Under the pieces are notes generated by a model. That model saw only the letters and a program-made list of their open reading frames with translations. It did no database searches and was not told the origin of the DNA. 64,000 nt of DNA. It comes from Veillonella dispar. Lineage in GTDB: Bacteria; Bacillota; Negativicutes; Veillonellales; Veillonellaceae. Below, piece after piece: positions 48,971 to 59,593 of this stretch. Made by a program: the position numbers and the translations under genes. Position 1 is the first letter of the stretch. Every line of letters starts with the position of its first letter. Where the stretch lies: contig NZ_LR134375.1 of NCBI RefSeq assembly GCF_900637515.1, forward strand, positions 1,679,001 to 1,743,000, in the 5' to 3' direction.

Positions 48971-50122
48971 TTATTTCTTATGGGAATCCTCGGATTCCTC
49001 TAAAGCTTTTGCCAATTCTTCACGATCAAAGGAAATAGTTTCATCTGAATCGCTGCGTTCAATTGTAGGACGTGGTAGTGGATGACCTGCCGCATCACTG
49101 TGAGTAATAACACCAAGGCGACGAGCCACATAAATACTACCTAAGAAGATAACGAGTACTAATGCGATACCAATCCAAGCATTGACCTCTGCTACGATGA
49201 CGGATACGCCACCAAAGAGAGCCGTTACAGCATACATCATTAGCACCGCTTGCTTTTGAGATAAGCCTTGTGCTAACAAACGATGATGCACATGGCCTTT
49301 ATCAGGCTTGAAAATCGGACGACCGCTGATTTTACGGCGTACGATAGCAAATAATGTATCGAGAATTGGTAAGCCTAGCACGATTGCTGGTACTACTAAT
49401 GCAATAGTAGCCGCCGTTTTAACGGCTCCCATTACAGAAATAGCGGCTAATGTATAACCAAGGAGCATAGAGCCCGTATCACCCATGAAGATTTTCGCTG
49501 GGTTAAAGTTATACCGCAAGAACCCTACTGTTGCACCTGCTAGTGCCAATGAAATACAGGCAAGGTCAGTTTGACCAAGTTGTAATGTCATAGCACAAAC
49601 AGCAATACAAGCAATAAAGGAAATACCTGCTGCCAAGCCATCAAGTCCATCGATAAGGTTTACGATATTCGTAAAGCCTACAATCCAGAAAATAGTCAAT
49701 GGAGCAGCCCAATATTTAAGATATACTACACCACCCCAAGGAAGGTTGATAAAGTCTACGCGAATATCGTAAGCTACCAAAATAGCTGCTGCTATAATTT
49801 GGCCCATCAACTTAGTCTTTGGCTCAATTTGTTTAATATCGTCCCAAATGCCAACAAGCACAAGGATAACGGTACCAAGTACAAAGCCAAATAGTTTATG
49901 GTCATGTGGGATAGATCCATTAAAGAGGACCGACCCGACATAACCGAGAAAGATTGCTAACCCACCAAGTCGTGGAATAGCACCATGATGTACCTTGCGG
50001 GCATCAGGTTTATCTATTGCCCCAACAGCAACGGCAAAGCGTTTCACCAAAGGGGTAAGTGCAAAGGTTATGATGAGCGCCAGAGCAAAGGCCCATACAT
50101 AATCGAGCACATAATCACTCAT
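48971..50122 (-). CDS. WecA/TagO-type undecaprenyl-phosphate sugar-1-phosphate transferase
   Basis: Integral membrane protein, 383 residues, about eleven transmembrane helices, of the MraY/WecA family. It loads a GlcNAc-phosphate onto undecaprenyl phosphate to start O-antigen, enterobacterial-common-antigen-like or teichoic-acid-like polymers. Motifs seen: KVHHGAIPRLGG, GIWDDIKQI, NLIDGLDGLA, FMGDTGSMLLG, and the C-terminal HVHHRL that marks WecA/TagO as opposed to MraY. It ends with a hydrophilic tail of about 55 residues (Ser/Glu/Asp-rich). With wecB next to it, the product is probably a ManNAc-containing polymer. Veillonella being diderm, wecA is as good a name as tagO. Confidence 0.93.
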   Translation of the reverse strand: MSDYVLDYVWAFALALIITFALTPLVKRFAVAVGAIDKPDARKVHHGAIPRLGGLAIFLGYVGSVLFNGSIPHDHKLFGFVLGTVILVLVGIWDDIKQIEPKTKLMGQIIAAAILVAYDIRVDFINLPWGGVVYLKYWAAPLTIFWIVGFTNIVNLIDGLDGLAAGISFIACIAVCAMTLQLGQTDLACISLALAGATVGFLRYNFNPAKIFMGDTGSMLLGYTLAAISVMGAVKTAATIALVVPAIVLGLPILDTLFAIVRRKISGRPIFKPDKGHVHHRLLAQGLSQKQAVLMMYAVTALFGGVSVIVAEVNAWIGIALVLVIFLGSIYVARRLGVITHSDAAGHPLPRPTIERSDSDETISFDREELAKALEESEDSHKK

Positions 50123-50154
50123 AAGACACCTCCAACAACTGGGTTAAAACAATA

Positions 50155-51513
50155 TTAGTTCGTTAAGCTACGAATAGGTGCAGGAATACGGCCACCACGT
50201 GCGATGAACTCAGCTGCACTATATGGACTCACTTCAATAATTGGAGCATAGCCTAACAAGCCACCAAACTCAACAACCTCGCCTACTGTTTTACCAGGTA
50301 CAGGAATTACACGAACCGCAGTTGTCTTATTATTAATCATACCAATAGCAGATTCATCAGCAATGATTGCAGAAATTGTATCTGCTGTTGTGTCACCAGG
50401 AATAGCAATCATGTCAAGGCCCACAGAACATACGCATGTCATAGCCTCTAATTTATCGAGGGATAAACTGCCACAAGATACAGCATCAATCATACCCGCA
50501 TCTTCAGATACTGGAATAAATGCACCACTGAGACCGCCTACGTGAGAAGATGCCATAAGGCCACCTTTTTTCACTGCATCATTAAGCAATGCAAGTGCTG
50601 CTGTAGTACCGTGACAACCACAAGAGGATAAGCCCATTTCTTCAAGAACGTGAGCTACCGAGTCACCTACAGCTGGTGTTGGTGCCAAGGACAAGTCAAT
50701 GATACCGAATGGTTTGCCAAGACGGCGAGATGCCTCTTGTGCTACCAATTGGCCTACACGAGTAATTTTGAAAGCAGTGCGTTTAATTGTTTCTGCTACA
50801 ACATCAAAGGATTGACCACGTACAGATTCTAGTGCGTGTTTTACAACGCCTGGACCAGATACGCCTACAGAAATGGCACTATCACCTTCAGTTACACCAA
50901 AGAAGGCACCCGCCATGAACGGATTATCCTCTACAGGGTTACAGAAAATAACGAGCTTAGCACAACCAAGCGCATCATTATCCTTTGTAAGTTCTGCTGT
51001 TTTCTTAACGATGATACCCATGTCGCGAACTGCATCCATGTTGATCCCCGTTTTAGTAGAGCCCACACCTACAGAGCTACATACGATATCTGTAGTTGCC
51101 AACGCTTCTGGAATGGAATCAATCAAAATGCGGTCAGCACGTGTAGCACCTTTTGTTACAAGAGCAGAGAAACCGCCGATAAAGTTTACACCTACTGTTT
51201 TTGCAGCGCGATCCATCGCTTCTGCAATAGGAACATAGGATGTTAAATCACTACCACCAGCCACTAATGAGATCGGTGTTACAGAAATACGTTTGTTAAT
51301 GATAGGAATACCAAACTCGCGCTCAATAGCCTCACCAGTAGACACAAGGTGTTCTGCTTCTTTCGTAATGCGATCATAAATACGATCACACAACTCTTTA
51401 CCAGAGCTAGATGCACATTCAAGCAAGCTAATACCCATTGTAATGGTACGTACGTCAAGCTTGTTATCATGAATCATCTGATTCGTTTCTAAAATATTGT
51501 CGATAGATAACAT
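50155..51513 (-). CDS. PFL family protein (UPF0210/DUF711)
   Basis: 452 residues, a Gly/Ala-rich globular protein with a ferredoxin-like or glycyl-radical-enzyme-related fold known for the UPF0210 family. Conserved segments: [52 protein letters not shown] and [16 protein letters not shown]. Two cysteines in a GLSSCGCHG turn stand out. GGAGGCACT site before the ATG. It is next to an ACT-domain gene (9-base gap), a pairing conserved in many Firmicutes. Function unsettled. Confidence 0.9.
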   Translation of the reverse strand: MLSIDNILETNQMIHDNKLDVRTITMGISLLECASSSGKELCDRIYDRITKEAEHLVSTGEAIEREFGIPIINKRISVTPISLVAGGSDLTSYVPIAEAMDRAAKTVGVNFIGGFSALVTKGATRADRILIDSIPEALATTDIVCSSVGVGSTKTGINMDAVRDMGIIVKKTAELTKDNDALGCAKLVIFCNPVEDNPFMAGAFFGVTEGDSAISVGVSGPGVVKHALESVRGQSFDVVAETIKRTAFKITRVGQLVAQEASRRLGKPFGIIDLSLAPTPAVGDSVAHVLEEMGLSSCGCHGTTAALALLNDAVKKGGLMASSHVGGLSGAFIPVSEDAGMIDAVSCGSLSLDKLEAMTCVCSVGLDMIAIPGDTTADTISAIIADESAIGMINNKTTAVRVIPVPGKTVGEVVEFGGLLGYAPIIEVSPYSAAEFIARGGRIPAPIRSLTN

Positions 51514-51521
51514 AGTGCCTC

Positions 51522-51797
51522 CTATCCTACACGGTGCATGCTTAAGAAAATATCAGCATGTTGTGCACGGATTTCAACACCAAGTTCTTTACCGAGTGCA
51601 TTCAAAGCATCTTGAATAGATGTCAAATCTTTCACATCTTCAGACTTTGTTTCACACATCATAATCATATTGAAAACGCCATCAAGAATGGTTTGATTTA
51701 TAGACATAATGTTTACGCCGTGGTTAGCAAGTACAGTACTAACCCCTGCAATGATACCAACGCGGTCAACGCCGACAACGGTAACAACTAATTTCAT
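51522..51797 (-). CDS. ACT domain protein (UPF0237)
   Basis: 91 residues, a single ACT domain ([29 protein letters not shown]...). ACT domains bind amino acids or other small ligands. The ATG at 51797 has AAAGGTGAT in front; a start seven codons earlier does not. It precedes the UPF0210 gene in one operon, suggesting a regulatory partner. Confidence 0.9.
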   Translation of the reverse strand: MKLVVTVVGVDRVGIIAGVSTVLANHGVNIMSINQTILDGVFNMIMMCETKSEDVKDLTSIQDALNALGKELGVEIRAQHADIFLSMHRVG

Positions 51798-51931
51798 AAC
51801 ATCACCTTTTCTGAGCACTACAAACTATTTGCCCCATATAGGGTATTCAATAAACTATATTAATATATTATATCACATTTATTAATTTTCTACGGTGAAA
51901 TCTTCATGAGTTTTCATGTAAAAATAGTATT

Positions 51932-53569
51932 TTACACTTCGTCGGATAATGCAGCCGTTACGATAGCCTCTCCTGCTGTCAATAACGCGACTAAACCTTT
52001 ATCCCCTTTATAGCTTTCACCATAAATTTTATACAAATCCTCTGTACCGGACGGACGCGCTACAAACCAACCTGTTTCAGTTTCTACGCGAACCCCATCG
52101 ATGGGCATATCCTTGTATAAGGATGTAGTGCGTATATTAGTAATAGCGTCTCCATCTACCTCTGTAGCCGTAATGGAACTTGCATTCAACTGTTTCAACT
52201 TAGCCTTTGCTGCCTTTGTACAAGCCGCATCAATGCGACCAAATCGTGGGTCACCACAACCTTCAACAATATTATTGTAGAGGCGATCAACAGTTGCGCC
52301 CATAACGGCATACATTTCCATTGCTAGAAGCGCCATTACCATGCCGTCTTTATCGGTAGTCCATACGGTGCCGTCCTTTTTAAGGAACGATGCGCCTGCA
52401 GATTCTTCACCGCCGATACCAATCTCACCATCAAATAATAAAGAGCTAAAATATTTAAAGCCTACCGGAACCTCATAAACCGGAATGTCTTTAACAGCCG
52501 CCCATTTATCAATCATAGTGGTACAAACAACGGTTTTACCTACCCCTTTATCTGTCCAACCACGGGTTGTAAACAAATAATCTGCAGCAACCGTAAGGAA
52601 CGCATTAGGAGAAGCAAGTCCCTCTGCAGTAACGATACCGTAGCGATCATAATCAGGGTCATTGCCAACAGCGAGATCATAATTGCCAATTTGTTTAGTT
52701 ACATCCGCCATCGCATATTCAGAAGAACAATCCATACGCACCTTGCCATCATGGTCATAGGTCATAAAGCTAAAGGTTGGATCGTACTCATCATTGATAA
52801 TATCCATATTAAGATTATACCGCTCTTTAATAGCACGCCAATAACCAAGGCCACTACCACCTAATGCATTGACAAGAACCTTAGGTTTAGCACTTTGAAT
52901 GGCCTCCATATTAATAATGGAGGATAGTTCTTCAACATATAAGCCCTTATAGTCATAAGGCACCTGTTGGTCTGGTTCAATATTATCAATACTAATGCGT
53001 TTGAACCCTTCTAATTCACAATAAGCACGAACGTACTCATTGGCGCGGGTTTCAATCCATTTTGTAATCAACGTATCTGCAGGGCCACCGTTGGTAGCAT
53101 TATACTTAATGCCCCCATTATCTGGAGGATTGTGAGATGGTGTAATAACGATACCATCTGCTTTTTTATCGTTACTTTCATTATATCGAATGATTGCACG
53201 AGACACAGATGGCGTTGGAACAAAGTCCATATCCGCATCAACCATGGCAGTCACACCATTACCAGCAAGTACCTCAAGCACTGTTACTAATGCAGGCTGA
53301 GATAAAGCATGTGTATCTTGGCCCACAAAAATGGGTCCTGTCGCACCAAATTGACCACGACCATCACAGATTGCCTGTGTAATAGCCGCTACGTGTAAAT
53401 CCGTAAAGGTACCATTTAAAGAGGTACCACGGTGGCCTGATGTACCAAAGGATACGAGTTGTGTCGGATCAGTTACATCTGGCGCATTGTCAAAATAGGC
53501 ATCTACCAGAGTTTGTACATCTATAATATCTTGTTCTTGTACAGGCGTACCTGCTAATTTATGAGCCAT
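51932..53569 (-). CDS. pgm: phosphoglucomutase, alpha-D-glucose phosphate-specific
   Basis: Interconverts glucose-1-phosphate and glucose-6-phosphate; 545 residues. Active-site serine in VITPSHNPPDNGG, magnesium-binding VGNDPDYDRYG (DxDxD form), sugar-binding GGEESAGASF and phosphate-binding ARPSGTEDLYKIY. Long form of the Pgm family. AGGAGG-like site before the ATG. It supplies UDP-glucose and exopolysaccharide precursors. Confidence 0.95.
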   Translation of the reverse strand: MAHKLAGTPVQEQDIIDVQTLVDAYFDNAPDVTDPTQLVSFGTSGHRGTSLNGTFTDLHVAAITQAICDGRGQFGATGPIFVGQDTHALSQPALVTVLEVLAGNGVTAMVDADMDFVPTPSVSRAIIRYNESNDKKADGIVITPSHNPPDNGGIKYNATNGGPADTLITKWIETRANEYVRAYCELEGFKRISIDNIEPDQQVPYDYKGLYVEELSSIINMEAIQSAKPKVLVNALGGSGLGYWRAIKERYNLNMDIINDEYDPTFSFMTYDHDGKVRMDCSSEYAMADVTKQIGNYDLAVGNDPDYDRYGIVTAEGLASPNAFLTVAADYLFTTRGWTDKGVGKTVVCTTMIDKWAAVKDIPVYEVPVGFKYFSSLLFDGEIGIGGEESAGASFLKKDGTVWTTDKDGMVMALLAMEMYAVMGATVDRLYNNIVEGCGDPRFGRIDAACTKAAKAKLKQLNASSITATEVDGDAITNIRTTSLYKDMPIDGVRVETETGWFVARPSGTEDLYKIYGESYKGDKGLVALLTAGEAIVTAALSDEV

Positions 53570-53652
53570 AGGAACCTCCTAATCTCAAATGTATATGTCA
53601 TTCATAAAATATTATATTTACACATGATTAAGATGAGATGACAAATACTTAC

Positions 53653-54582
53653 TTATTGATTGTGTACAATCTCTGTATTGTCCTCTTGTGTAGTACTCTT
53701 ATCTTTCAACTGTTCACATACTTCAGTCGGTATAATAGGCTGCGTAAAGCCTTGACCAATAACCTCTTGTGCATCGGTTATCAAGATAAATACATCTGGA
53801 TCGGCCTCTTGAATAACCTCTTTTAATTTATTTACTTGCAAGAGATTAACGGCTACCATAACGATTTGCTTTGGCGTCCGTGTATAGGCACCCACACCAT
53901 TAATAATAGTGGCTCCACGGCCAACCTTTTTGATGATGCATTCGCAGACATCATCGGTACGATAGGTAATGATGAAAGCTACCTTTCGTTGATTAAACCC
54001 GATAACCACCTTATTCGTAATGATGGTATACACATAGACACTAATAAGTGTGACCGCTACGGCTTCAAGGCCAACAACACCAATTGCGGCAACAAGAATG
54101 GCACAGTTTATGGCACTATTAATGGACCCCATTTGAAGTCCATAATATTTGCGTACAATGAGTGCAATAGGATCAAGCCCACCTGTGTTACCGCCTACGC
54201 GGTACACAATGCCAAGACCTACACCAGTAGTAATACCAGCCATCATGGAACTCAACAAAGGATCCTTAATAATCATGTCATATTGTAAGAAGTTAAATAA
54301 ATCAACCATCCAAGACAGCATCAATGTGCCATACAAGGTTTTGATAACAACACGGGTGCCCAGCCACTTCCAAGCAGCCCAGAATATAGGAATATTTAAA
54401 ATCATATTCCAAGAACCAACGGATAAGCCCGTTACATAATACAAAATCAAGCCTACCCCACTAATACCAGTACTCACCAATTTGTGTGGCAATACAAAGG
54501 CATCAAGGCCGGCACCAAATATGGCACATCCAAGAATGACCATAAGGCTTTCATAGATAACACTTTTATACTTAGCGAACAT
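53653..54582 (-). CDS. YitT family membrane protein
   Basis: 309 residues: about five transmembrane helices in the N-terminal part (YitT/DUF161, with GISGVGLILYYVTG and GGNTGGLDPIA) and a C-terminal cytoplasmic DUF2179 domain (about 215-290). The start at 54582 is chosen because GGAGGAAGCT precedes it. Function of the family unknown. No close operon partner: 70 bases to pgm, 205 to ispE on the other strand. Confidence 0.88.
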   Translation of the reverse strand: MFAKYKSVIYESLMVILGCAIFGAGLDAFVLPHKLVSTGISGVGLILYYVTGLSVGSWNMILNIPIFWAAWKWLGTRVVIKTLYGTLMLSWMVDLFNFLQYDMIIKDPLLSSMMAGITTGVGLGIVYRVGGNTGGLDPIALIVRKYYGLQMGSINSAINCAILVAAIGVVGLEAVAVTLISVYVYTIITNKVVIGFNQRKVAFIITYRTDDVCECIIKKVGRGATIINGVGAYTRTPKQIVMVAVNLLQVNKLKEVIQEADPDVFILITDAQEVIGQGFTQPIIPTEVCEQLKDKSTTQEDNTEIVHNQ

Positions 54583-54787
54583 AGCTTCCTCCAAATTGCC
54601 ATTTCACTATAAATATTCTATAATGAACTAACTAAAACATACGCTATTTACAATACATTTAGTAATAAAACAATATGCGTATACAAATTCATCATAAACC
54701 ACTTAATGGTTATTTTCAATCACTTTATAAGAGTATAAAATAAACATATAAATTGCATATATTCTGTATGTTACAAACGAGGCTATC

Positions 54788-55684
54788 ATGAGTAAAAGTT
54801 TTGAGCAACTCGGTTGCAGTAAAATCAATATTGGACTTGCTATTACGGGCAAGCGTGAAGACGGATATCACGATATCGACTCTATCTTCCAATCCATTCG
54901 CCTTAGCGACTCCATTTATTTTGCGAAGCATCATTCCGTAGTTTTCTCCGGTGGCGCTCCAGAATTACCTGAGTATATGCAAAAATTAGTTACTTACGGG
55001 GAAGAAAATCTTGCCCTCAAAGCATTACGGGCACTACAAGCTTATACCGGCTGCAAAGCGGGAGCTGCCATTCACCTATTAAAACGAGTACCTATTCAAG
55101 CCGGTCTTGGCGGTGGTAGTGCTGATGCGGCAGCTATGTTAGTAGGTCTCAATCGATTCTGGGACTTACGACTCACCCAAGAGGAACTTTTACAAATTGG
55201 TGCTACTCTTGGATCCGATGTGCCATTCCTATTGCAAGGTGGTACAGCACGTGGCACGGGGCGTGGTGAAATATTAACGTACGGAAAATCTCCAGATCCA
55301 CATTGGTTATTGTTAGTAAAGCCAAGGGTATCTGTATCAACTGCAGCTGCTTATGGTCGCTTCACAAATAAGTCCGTAGCAACAAAACAAACCATCGATA
55401 CAGTCCAACAACACTTAGAAAATAATGACTTAAAATCAGCATTCCTTACTAGTGCTAATACATTTGAAGAACTACTCTTCCCTGACCATGAAGAACTTGT
55501 CATTTGTAAAGAATTCTTCACTAGTCGTGGGTATCCAACGATTATGACTGGTAGTGGTCCTACAATGGTGGTATTGCTGGATAAACCAATGGAAGCATTA
55601 CAACTGCAAGAAGAGATCAAAGCAGCAGGCCATGATTGGCTATCGCTCATTACAAAAACATGTACACAGGAGGACTTACCATGA
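54788..55684 (+). CDS. ispE: 4-(cytidine 5'-diphospho)-2-C-methyl-D-erythritol kinase
   Basis: GHMP kinase of the MEP isoprenoid pathway, 298 residues. N-terminal CSKINIGLAITGKREDGYHDI and the ATP loop PIQAGLGGGSADAAAML are intact; third motif as GSGPTMVVLL. Upstream GAGG. The stop overlaps the start of the gntR gene by four bases. Confidence 0.95.
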   Translation: MSKSFEQLGCSKINIGLAITGKREDGYHDIDSIFQSIRLSDSIYFAKHHSVVFSGGAPELPEYMQKLVTYGEENLALKALRALQAYTGCKAGAAIHLLKRVPIQAGLGGGSADAAAMLVGLNRFWDLRLTQEELLQIGATLGSDVPFLLQGGTARGTGRGEILTYGKSPDPHWLLLVKPRVSVSTAAAYGRFTNKSVATKQTIDTVQQHLENNDLKSAFLTSANTFEELLFPDHEELVICKEFFTSRGYPTIMTGSGPTMVVLLDKPMEALQLQEEIKAAGHDWLSLITKTCTQEDLP

Positions 55685-56373
55685 CAAAACGGTTACAACC
55701 AATACGCTTAGATGCGTATAAACCTCTACGCGAAGTCGTAAGTGAAACATTACGTCAAGCCATTCAAGACGGCGTGTTAAAACCGGGCGAACGCCTTATG
55801 GAAATCCCTCTAGCTGAAGAACTCGGTGTGAGCCGTACACCAATTCGCGAAGCCATTCGTAAGCTTGAGCTCGAAGGTTTTGTTGTCATGGTTCCTCGCC
55901 GTGGTACATATGTAGCCAATATATCGTTAAAGGATATTACTCAAGTATTCGAAATTCGATCTGCCCTAGAAGAACTCGCAGCAGGCCTTGCTGCCGAACG
56001 CATAACCGAAGAGGAAATCGAAACACTAGAACGAATGCTCGTAGAGATCGGCGACCATATGGAGAATAAAAATATGGAGTCCGTCGTAACAGCAGACGTA
56101 GAATTCCATGAAGTACTATATCGTGCATCTCGTAACGAACGTTTAGCAGATATCGTACACAACTTGCGGGAGCAAACCTATCGATTCCGTAGCTTCTCTA
56201 TGAATCAACCGGGCCGACTAAGAAAAACATGGGAAGAACACCGTCAATTGGTAGAGGCCATTGCTTCACATAATGCTACTCAAGCTCGTAAGTTAGCAAG
56301 AATTCACATGGAACATTCCGAACAAACCTTATTACAAGGTATGGAGGAATCACCGGAATTCACTAAAGCTTAA
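55681..56373 (+). CDS. GntR-family regulator with FCD domain
   Basis: 230 residues from ATG 55681 (MTKRLQPIRLDAYKPLREVV), preceded by CAGGAGG. N-terminal winged helix with EELGVSRTPIREAIRKLE, then an all-helical FCD ligand domain (about 85-220) with metal-binding acidic/His residues. Translationally coupled to ispE. The target operon is unknown; the next gene, an AGCS symporter, is a candidate. Confidence 0.92.
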   Translation: MTKRLQPIRLDAYKPLREVVSETLRQAIQDGVLKPGERLMEIPLAEELGVSRTPIREAIRKLELEGFVVMVPRRGTYVANISLKDITQVFEIRSALEELAAGLAAERITEEEIETLERMLVEIGDHMENKNMESVVTADVEFHEVLYRASRNERLADIVHNLREQTYRFRSFSMNQPGRLRKTWEEHRQLVEAIASHNATQARKLARIHMEHSEQTLLQGMEESPEFTKA

Positions 56374-56412
56374 AGAAACATCTTAGTTGCTATACAATAA
56401 TAAACTATTAAT

Positions 56413-56445
56413 AAAATCCTTCACTCTTGTGAGGGATTTTGTTTT
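56413..56445 (+). terminator. terminator of ispE-gntR
   Basis: Imperfect stem around TCAC-TCTT-GTGA extended by AATCC/GGATT, followed by TTTTGTTTT; 40 bases after the gntR stop. Confidence 0.75.
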
Positions 56446-56518
56446 ACATAGTCTATAGAAATTGATACAATATCATTAATAATTATAAGAATTCTTTTTA
56501 TGAGAAAGGAGCGTTTTT

Positions 56519-57979
56519 ATGGAAGCAATGCTCAATGATGCTATTTCTACCATAAATGGCTATTTATGGAGTTATTTCATCATCTTTATCCTCATCGGCG
56601 CAGGTCTCTTCTTTACGATGACAACGAATTTTGTACAAATTCGTATGATCAAAGAAATGATTCGCCTTGTAATCAATGGTGCAGGTAGTTCTACAGAAAA
56701 AAATCATGTATCCTCATTCCAAGCGTTCTGTGTTAGTACCGCATCTCGTGTAGGTGTTGGTAACATCGCAGGTATTGCGATTGCTGTTGTACTCGGTGGT
56801 CCTGGTGCTATTTTCTGGATGTGGGTTATCGCTCTTATCGGTGCTGCTACAGGTTTCATCGAATCTACATTAGCACAAATCTACAAAGAACCTGTTGCTA
56901 AAGGCGGCTTTTACGGCGGTCCAGCATACTACATTCGCTATGGTTTAAACAACAAAGCATTATCTATTTTATTTGCAATTTTGATCAGTATTACATACGG
57001 TTGGATTTACAACTCTGTACAAGCTAATACATTAGCTGCATCCCTTCAAGTATTCAACTTTGATGTATCCTACACCGGTGCCGTTGTAGCAATACTTCTT
57101 GGCCTCATTATTTTTGGTGGTATTCATCGCGTTGCAAAAGCATCTGAAATCATCGTTCCTATCATGGCTGTACTATATATCGCTACTGCATTATTCGTAG
57201 TTATTATGAATATCACTCAATTCCCACATGTAATCTATACTATTATCTCCTCTGCTTTTGAACCAGTAGCAGCAGGTGGTGGCTTATTAGGTGCCACTGT
57301 AATGAATGGTATTAAACGTGGTCTATTCTCCAACGAAGCTGGTGAAGGTTCTGTGCCTAATGCAGCGGCTACTGCGGCTGTTAACCATCCTGTTGAACAA
57401 GGTCTTGTACAAGCATTTGGTGTATTCCTTGATACATTTATCATTTGTACAGCTTCAGCATTCATTGTACTCATGGTTGGCGACTATAGCACAACAGGTT
57501 TAACTGGTGTTGCTCTAGTACAACATAATCTAGAACAACAACTTGGTTCTTGGGCTCCAACAGCGGTAGCAATCTTTATCGTAATGTTCTCCTTCAGTTC
57601 CTTAATAGGTAACTATTACTATGGTGAAATTAATATTAGCCACTTAACAGAAAAGAGATTCTATCTTCATTTATTCCGTATCGGTGTAATCATCATGACA
57701 TTTGTAGGCTCCATCGCCTCTCTTGATCTAGTATGGAATTTAGCCGATTTATTTATGGCCTTCTTAGTATTAACTAATATTAGTTCCATCGTACGTATGG
57801 GACGTACTGCAGGTCTTGCTCTTGATGACTATATCAAACAACGCAAGGCAGGCATCGAAACACCTGTATTTAACCGTTCTGTTCTTAATCATACATACGG
57901 TATCGTATGGTGGGGTGACGGCCAAACTACAGACTCTTCTGTACCCCCTACTCCAGTGGAAGATACAATGGAAAAATAA
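56519..57979 (+). CDS. alanine/glycine:cation symporter (AGCS family)
   Basis: Sodium-coupled amino-acid carrier of the inner membrane, 486 residues, about eleven helices. Family signatures: FQAFCVSTASRVGVGNIAGIA, GPGAIFWMWVIALIG, and KRGLFSNEAGEGSVPNAAATA. AAAGGAGCG before the ATG. Single-gene unit with a terminator. The transported amino acid (Ala, Gly or another) is not determined by sequence. Confidence 0.93.
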   Translation: MEAMLNDAISTINGYLWSYFIIFILIGAGLFFTMTTNFVQIRMIKEMIRLVINGAGSSTEKNHVSSFQAFCVSTASRVGVGNIAGIAIAVVLGGPGAIFWMWVIALIGAATGFIESTLAQIYKEPVAKGGFYGGPAYYIRYGLNNKALSILFAILISITYGWIYNSVQANTLAASLQVFNFDVSYTGAVVAILLGLIIFGGIHRVAKASEIIVPIMAVLYIATALFVVIMNITQFPHVIYTIISSAFEPVAAGGGLLGATVMNGIKRGLFSNEAGEGSVPNAAATAAVNHPVEQGLVQAFGVFLDTFIICTASAFIVLMVGDYSTTGLTGVALVQHNLEQQLGSWAPTAVAIFIVMFSFSSLIGNYYYGEINISHLTEKRFYLHLFRIGVIIMTFVGSIASLDLVWNLADLFMAFLVLTNISSIVRMGRTAGLALDDYIKQRKAGIETPVFNRSVLNHTYGIVWWGDGQTTDSSVPPTPVEDTMEK

Positions 57980-57994
57980 AATATATTCTCTTAT

Positions 57995-58033
57995 GAGACC
58001 GGTGAAAGTATCTTTCATCGGTCTCTTTTTTTT
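57995..58033 (+). terminator. terminator of the AGCS symporter gene
   Basis: 14-bp stem GAGACCGGTGAAAG / CTTTCATCGGTCTC with TTTTTTTT directly after. Confidence 0.93.
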
Positions 58034-58109
58034 GTAAAAGTATCCATTTATAGTGTAAAAACTACGATTTACTTCTAACTCCAGGAGTGACTATAATCAC
58101 AGTAAATAT

Positions 58110-58154
58110 CTATATTCTATACACTTTTCAAGCATTAAAAACTATAGAATATAG
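58110..58154. repeat. inverted repeat upstream of gdhA
   Basis: Perfect 12-bp arms CTATATTCTATA (58110-58121) and TATAGAATATAG (58143-58154) separated by 21 bases. Non-coding; possible operator or hairpin in the gdhA control region. Confidence 0.55.
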
Positions 58155-58252
58155 TTATAAAATTATAAAGGGTATTATGTATACAACGTCGAATACTACA
58201 GTATGTGTAAAATTAGCAAAACTTAATTTACTCTTATATACAGGAGGTTATT

Positions 58253-59509
58253 ATGAGTGGTTATAATCCTTATGAAAACATGCTAAATACGTTAGATGTA
58301 GCAGCAGAAAAACTCGGTTATTCTCGTAGTGAGTACGAAGTATTACGTCATCCTGAACGAGAACTAAAAGTAGCTGTACCTCTTCAACTAGACAATGGTG
58401 AAGTTCGCGTATACGAAGGTTACCGTTGCCAACACTCCACATTACGTGGTAGCGCTAAAGGTGGTCTTCGCTTCCATCCTGACTCCGACGAAAACGAAGT
58501 TCGTGCATTGGCAGCTTGGATGACTATTAAAAATGCTATCGCTAACATTCCTTATGGCGGTGGTAAAGGCGGTATCAAAGTTGATCCTAAAACATTGAAC
58601 CCTCGCGAATTAGAACGCTTGACTCGTAACTTTGTACGTCGTATTGCTCCTATCATTGGCGTAAATACTGACGTGCCTGCACCAGACGTAAATACAAACG
58701 CCCAAATCATGAGCTGGATTGCTGATGAATACAGCACATTAAAAGGCGAATGGAGCCCTGGTATCGTTACTGGTAAACCTATTGAAGTAGGCGGATCCTT
58801 AGGTCGTAATGAAGCAACTGGTCGCGGCTGTCTCATCGCATTACAAAGTTACTTAGCTAAGAAAAACTTAGACATCAAAAACCTTACTGTAGCAGTTCAA
58901 GGCTTCGGTAACGTAGGTTCCGTAGGTGCTCGCCTCATCGCACAAGCAGGCGCTAAAGTTGTTGCTATCGGCGACGTAAGCGTTAACATCTACAACCCTA
59001 ACGGTATTGATGTGGAAAAAGCATACGAATATGCTAACTCCCATGGTCGTTCCCTTGAAGGTTACAGCGAACCAGGTATGACTACAATTGGTGCCCAAGA
59101 ATTATTGGCTCAACCAGTTGATGTATTGTACATGGCAGCTCTTGAAAACCAATTGAACAAAGACAACATGGAAAACATCCAAGCTAAAATCATCTTGGAA
59201 GGTGCTAATGGCCCTACTACTAATGATGCAGATAAATACTTCTATGAAAAAGGTATCGACATCATTCCTGACGTTCTTGCAAACGGCGGCGGCGTAGTTG
59301 TATCCTACTATGAATGGGTCCAAAACAAAGCTAGCTTCTACTGGACTGAAGAAGAAGTTAATGAACGCTTAACTAAAAATATGCAAAATAGCTTTGAAGC
59401 AGTTTGGGAAATGCAACATAAATACAATGTACCACCTCGTCAAGCAGCGTACATGGTTGCCCTTGAACGCCTCGTAGTAGAAACTAAATGGCGCGGCTAC
59501 AACTGCTAA
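58253..59509 (+). CDS. gdhA: glutamate dehydrogenase (Glu/Leu/Phe/Val family)
   Basis: 418 residues, hexameric GDH type. Substrate and catalytic motifs: KGGLRFHP, GGGKGGIKVDPK and the dinucleotide fold GFGNVGS. CAGGAGG precedes the ATG. Converts glutamate to 2-oxoglutarate and ammonia, or the reverse; NAD against NADP preference is not certain from sequence. Its own terminator follows. Confidence 0.95.
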   Translation: MSGYNPYENMLNTLDVAAEKLGYSRSEYEVLRHPERELKVAVPLQLDNGEVRVYEGYRCQHSTLRGSAKGGLRFHPDSDENEVRALAAWMTIKNAIANIPYGGGKGGIKVDPKTLNPRELERLTRNFVRRIAPIIGVNTDVPAPDVNTNAQIMSWIADEYSTLKGEWSPGIVTGKPIEVGGSLGRNEATGRGCLIALQSYLAKKNLDIKNLTVAVQGFGNVGSVGARLIAQAGAKVVAIGDVSVNIYNPNGIDVEKAYEYANSHGRSLEGYSEPGMTTIGAQELLAQPVDVLYMAALENQLNKDNMENIQAKIILEGANGPTTNDADKYFYEKGIDIIPDVLANGGGVVVSYYEWVQNKASFYWTEEEVNERLTKNMQNSFEAVWEMQHKYNVPPRQAAYMVALERLVVETKWRGYNC

Positions 59510-59538
59510 TACTTTCAACCTCCATAACATTTAGCCAT

Positions 59539-59576
59539 AAAAAAGGCGTAAGCTCACATCGAGCTTACGCCTTTTT
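59539..59576. terminator. bidirectional terminator gdhA/queT
   Basis: 16-bp stem AAAAAGGCGTAAGCTC / GAGCTTACGCCTTTTT with a 5-base loop, between convergent gdhA and queT. Confidence 0.92.
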
Positions 59577-59593
59577 ATTTACCTATGTACTTT

